Source of the DNA: JBOHBN01 sp050698355
GTDB taxonomy: Bacteria > Actinomycetota > Actinomycetes > Streptosporangiales > WHST01
NCBI GenBank assembly: GCA_050698355.1
Contig: JBOHBN010000355.1
Location: 1-6,130 of the forward strand
DNA: 6,130 nt
Reading direction: 5' to 3'
Part shown: piece after piece, positions 4,740-6,130 of the stretch
Numbering within the stretch: position 1 is the stretch's first letter
Layout of the letters: the number at the start of each line of letters is the position of its first letter
Program-made: the position numbers and the translations under genes
Notes under the pieces: model-generated
Told to the model about the DNA's origin: nothing
Seen by the model: the letters and a program-made list of their open reading frames with translations, nothing else
The model's database searches: none

Positions 4740-4960
4740 CCCCCGAACGGCGCGAGGCACGCGAGCAGCTCATCGACTACCTCGACAACGAGGTCGCCGT
4801 GGACTGGCTCATCGATCACGTGGAAACCGTAGCCAGAGCGACCGGCGCCCGCGTGAGGACCGAACGCTACGGCACCACGTGGCGCAACGACGAACCAATC
4901 AAAGACGCCGGAACGCGCATCGAAATGGTGCTGCAGGTTGATGACGAGGCCAAGCCGTGA
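4736..4960 (+). CDS. Small soluble protein, 74 aa, unknown function
   Basis: A charged alpha/beta-like protein: an N-terminal helix (PERREAREQLIDYLDNEVAV), DWLIDHVETVARATGARVRT, then a likely strand pair ending RIEMVLQVDDEAKP. It has no Cys, membrane segment or motif that assigns a function. GTG start with AAAGGA about 8 nt upstream and a 4-nt overlap (GTGA) with the preceding tiny frame; its own end overlaps the next GTG the same way. Third-position GC is high throughout, supporting a real gene. Confidence 0.72.
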   Translation: MTPERREAREQLIDYLDNEVAVDWLIDHVETVARATGARVRTERYGTTWRNDEPIKDAGTRIEMVLQVDDEAKP

Positions 4961-5322
4961 CCCCTGATGACAGGCAGCAGGCATACGACGAGCTGCGCCA
5001 AACCCTCTACGACGGTTACGACAAACCGTCTCTAAAAGGCCCCTATCAGCGGCGGGCGCTTGACGCCGCACTAAACGCGGTCCTCGCCCGCCCCGACCTG
5101 ATCCGCGCTGCGCTCGGCATGACGCTCTGGTCCGTCGAGTTCCGCACCCACGACGGCGCTACACGCGTCTCCCGCGACGAGCCAGACGCCGACCAAATAC
5201 GGAAACTGTGGGCCACGCCGTGGCAGCCAACCGGCGAAGACCCCGAAGCCGAGGCCGAGTTCTGGCGCGACCACTACGACCAGGCCACCGACGACGCCGA
5301 ACGCGAGGCAGGTGCATGGTGA
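4957..5322 (+). CDS. Soluble acidic protein, 121 aa, unknown function
   Basis: Not recognised by name. The N-terminal helical part is DRQQAYDELRQTLYDGYDKP, then YQRRALDAALNAVLARPDLI. A short beta-like section follows, MTLWSVEFRTHDGATRVSRD, in which the protein turns strongly acidic; the end (EDPEAEAEFWRDHYDQATDD) is Glu/Asp-rich. No Cys and no membrane helix. GTG start with GAGG at 8 nt and a GTGA overlap with the gene before. Its 3' end overlaps the next start by 7 nt, so the two are probably translated together. Confidence 0.74.
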   Translation: MTPDDRQQAYDELRQTLYDGYDKPSLKGPYQRRALDAALNAVLARPDLIRAALGMTLWSVEFRTHDGATRVSRDEPDADQIRKLWATPWQPTGEDPEAEAEFWRDHYDQATDDAEREAGAW

Positions 5323-5462
5323 ACGGCCGCCTCGCGGTCGCTGCTGCCGCCGCCACCGGCGCCGCCACAGTCACCGCCCTCCTCGCCGTGGTCGCGTGGC
5401 GGGCCTGGACCATCCACACCGCCCACACCGCACTCGGCCACTACGACACCCAGGAGAACTAG
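5316..5462 (+). CDS. 48-aa single-span membrane peptide
   Basis: A short protein dominated by one Ala/Val-rich membrane helix (about residues 5-29, LAVAAAAATGAATVTALLAV), then WRAWTIHTAHTALGHYDTQEN. The flanking Trp residues suit an interface anchor. The ATG at 5316 has GAGG at a 7-nt spacing; the GTG at 5319 is an alternative with the GTGA overlap seen elsewhere. It is the third small membrane protein in this operon, after those at 3236 and 3703. No function can be assigned. Confidence 0.68.
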   Translation: MVNGRLAVAAAAATGAATVTALLAVVAWRAWTIHTAHTALGHYDTQEN

Positions 5463-5464
5463 CC

Positions 5465-5650
5465 ATGGCAGTTATCGAACCCGGAGCAACACCGACCGCC
5501 GCGGTCACGCAAGCCATCGGCGCAGCATCAATGTGCTGGGAACACGTCCACCGCGCCGGACAGTTCCGCTCCGACGAGGCACGGCAGATCGTCGACGAGC
5601 TGTGCGCCTACCTCGGCTTCCCCGACAGCACCGTCAGCGAGCAGCAATGA
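5465..5650 (+). CDS. Small phage-type protein with ASMCWE motif, 61 aa, unknown function
   Basis: A soluble 61-aa protein. The section VTQAIGAASMCWEHVHRAGQ followed by FRSDEARQIVDELCAYL resembles small proteins often met in actinophage early regions, where a SMCW motif precedes an acidic helix; the family has no known function. Two Cys (C24, C47) lie too far apart for a simple knuckle. AGGAG is 8 nt before the ATG and overlaps the coding end of the membrane peptide, whose TAG lies 2 nt upstream of this start. Its TGA overlaps the next ATG. Confidence 0.76.
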   Translation: MAVIEPGATPTAAVTQAIGAASMCWEHVHRAGQFRSDEARQIVDELCAYLGFPDSTVSEQQ

Positions 5651-5778
5651 CCGCGCCCAGCCTCGCCGACATCGACACCGACGACACCGACACCGTCGCC
5701 ATCCACTGGCCCTGGATACAACCCACCGACGACACGCCCTGCCTCGACGGGTGCCTGGTCACGATGGAGATCGACTGA
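5647..5778 (+). CDS. 43-aa acidic small protein, unknown function
   Basis: Sequence MTAPSLADIDTDDTDTVAIH then WPWIQPTDDTPCLDGCLVTMEID. It is strongly acidic with an Asp/Thr-rich repeat-like start, an aromatic WPW, and a CLDGC pair that could form a disulfide or half of a metal site. It overlaps both neighbours (ATGA at its start, TGATG at its end), so it fills the operon exactly. The ribosome binding site is weak (GCGAG), suggesting translation by coupling. No family is recognised. Confidence 0.66.
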   Translation: MTAPSLADIDTDDTDTVAIHWPWIQPTDDTPCLDGCLVTMEID

Positions 5779-6130
5779 TGGGCGCGCTCACGTTCACTGT
5801 CCTCGGCACACCAGCCCCACAAGGCAGCAAGCGAGGCTTCTACAACAGCCGCCTCCGCCGCGTGCAACTCGTCGACGACAACAAGACCGCTCTGCAGGAC
5901 TGGCGAGGCGACATAGTCCGCGCCGCCACCGAGGCGCTCCCCGGCACCGGCGACCCCGCCGCCGACCTCGGACAGCCAATGTTCACCGGCGCGGTCCGCG
6001 TCGACATCGAGTTCCGCTTCAACCGGCCCAAATCACACTACGGAACCGGCGGCAACGCGCACCTGGTCAAAGCCTCAGCGCCGCTGTTCCCCACCGGGAA
6101 ACCCGACGCTGACAAATTGTTGCGCTCAGT
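5778..6130 (+). CDS. rusA: RusA-family Holliday junction resolvase, C-terminus cut by window edge
   Basis: Crossover junction endonuclease of the RusA fold, expected to resolve four-way DNA junctions during phage recombination or replication. The visible 117 residues contain the family order: FTVLGTPAPQGSKRGF (6-21), an N-terminal strand with the PQGSKR loop; LQDWRGDIVRAA (39-50), the family helix; VRVDIEFRFNRPKSHYG (73-89), matching the F-x-R-P-K-S-H motif; and PTGKPDADKLLRS (105-117) with the paired Asp (D110, D112) that correspond to E. coli RusA D70 and D72. The third catalytic Asp lies beyond the edge. ATG start with GGAG at 8 nt, sharing a base with the preceding stop. It gives the operon a DNA-processing theme. 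Confidence 0.93.
   Translation, partial: MGALTFTVLGTPAPQGSKRGFYNSRLRRVQLVDDNKTALQDWRGDIVRAATEALPGTGDPAADLGQPMFTGAVRVDIEFRFNRPKSHYGTGGNAHLVKASAPLFPTGKPDADKLLRS

Noticed and set aside
4457..5071. A 204-aa minus-strand open frame
   Set aside because: It runs antisense to four tightly coupled plus-strand genes, is Arg-rich and shows no domain. This is typical of antisense frames in high-GC DNA.
1..6130. tRNA genes, CRISPR arrays, insertion sequences or a recognised anti-phage defence system
   Set aside because: No cloverleaf, spaced repeat array, transposase or defence-enzyme motif was found on either strand.

Overview
The window is high-GC DNA that looks like the integration, immunity and early-gene end of an actinobacterial temperate phage, prophage or related integrative element. 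Three things support this: strong third-position GC bias in every frame called, a tyrosine integrase next to an XRE-type immunity repressor, and a divergent tightly packed operon of very small genes with ATGA/GTGA overlaps that reaches a RusA-type resolvase. No virion, portal or conjugation gene is visible, so phage versus integrative element cannot be settled here. Neither end of the element and no att site can be recognised.

Left arm (1-1029, minus strand): the N-terminal 173 codons of a tyrosine integrase run off the left edge. Its GTG start has a Shine-Dalgarno that lies inside a perfect 7-bp inverted repeat. A 149-bp gap follows, holding a weak promoter candidate and an operator-like word. 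Next is a 119-aa XRE/Cro-CI type repressor.

Control region (1030-1157): this divergent gap is built almost as a mirror image. The same two-part element, GTACTTGC-N17/18-GCRACGCTCRTTAC, runs outward towards the repressor on one strand and towards the rightward operon on the other. It ends directly at, or 3 nt before, each start codon, and neither start has a Shine-Dalgarno. This is the strongest unexplained signal in the window and is read as the genetic-switch operator/promoter pair.

Right arm (1158-6130, plus strand): an excisionase-like (HTH_17) protein, a ParB-like nuclease-domain protein and a 171-aa early protein form a coupled trio. They are followed by a 134-bp gap with two strong hairpins. 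After it comes a continuous string of 12 complete small or mid-size genes: a zinc-knuckle protein, three small membrane proteins, a zinc-ribbon protein that looks fused to its neighbour, and several proteins of unknown function, some only 26-48 aa. The string ends in a RusA-family Holliday junction resolvase cut by the right edge.

Working model (inference): the repressor holds the rightward early operon and itself in check. On induction, the excisionase-like factor biases the integrase towards excision, and the ParB-like and RusA-like proteins act in DNA processing or replication. No clearly novel anti-phage or defence system is visible; the unusual material is in the control region and the gene-fusion signature near 4375.
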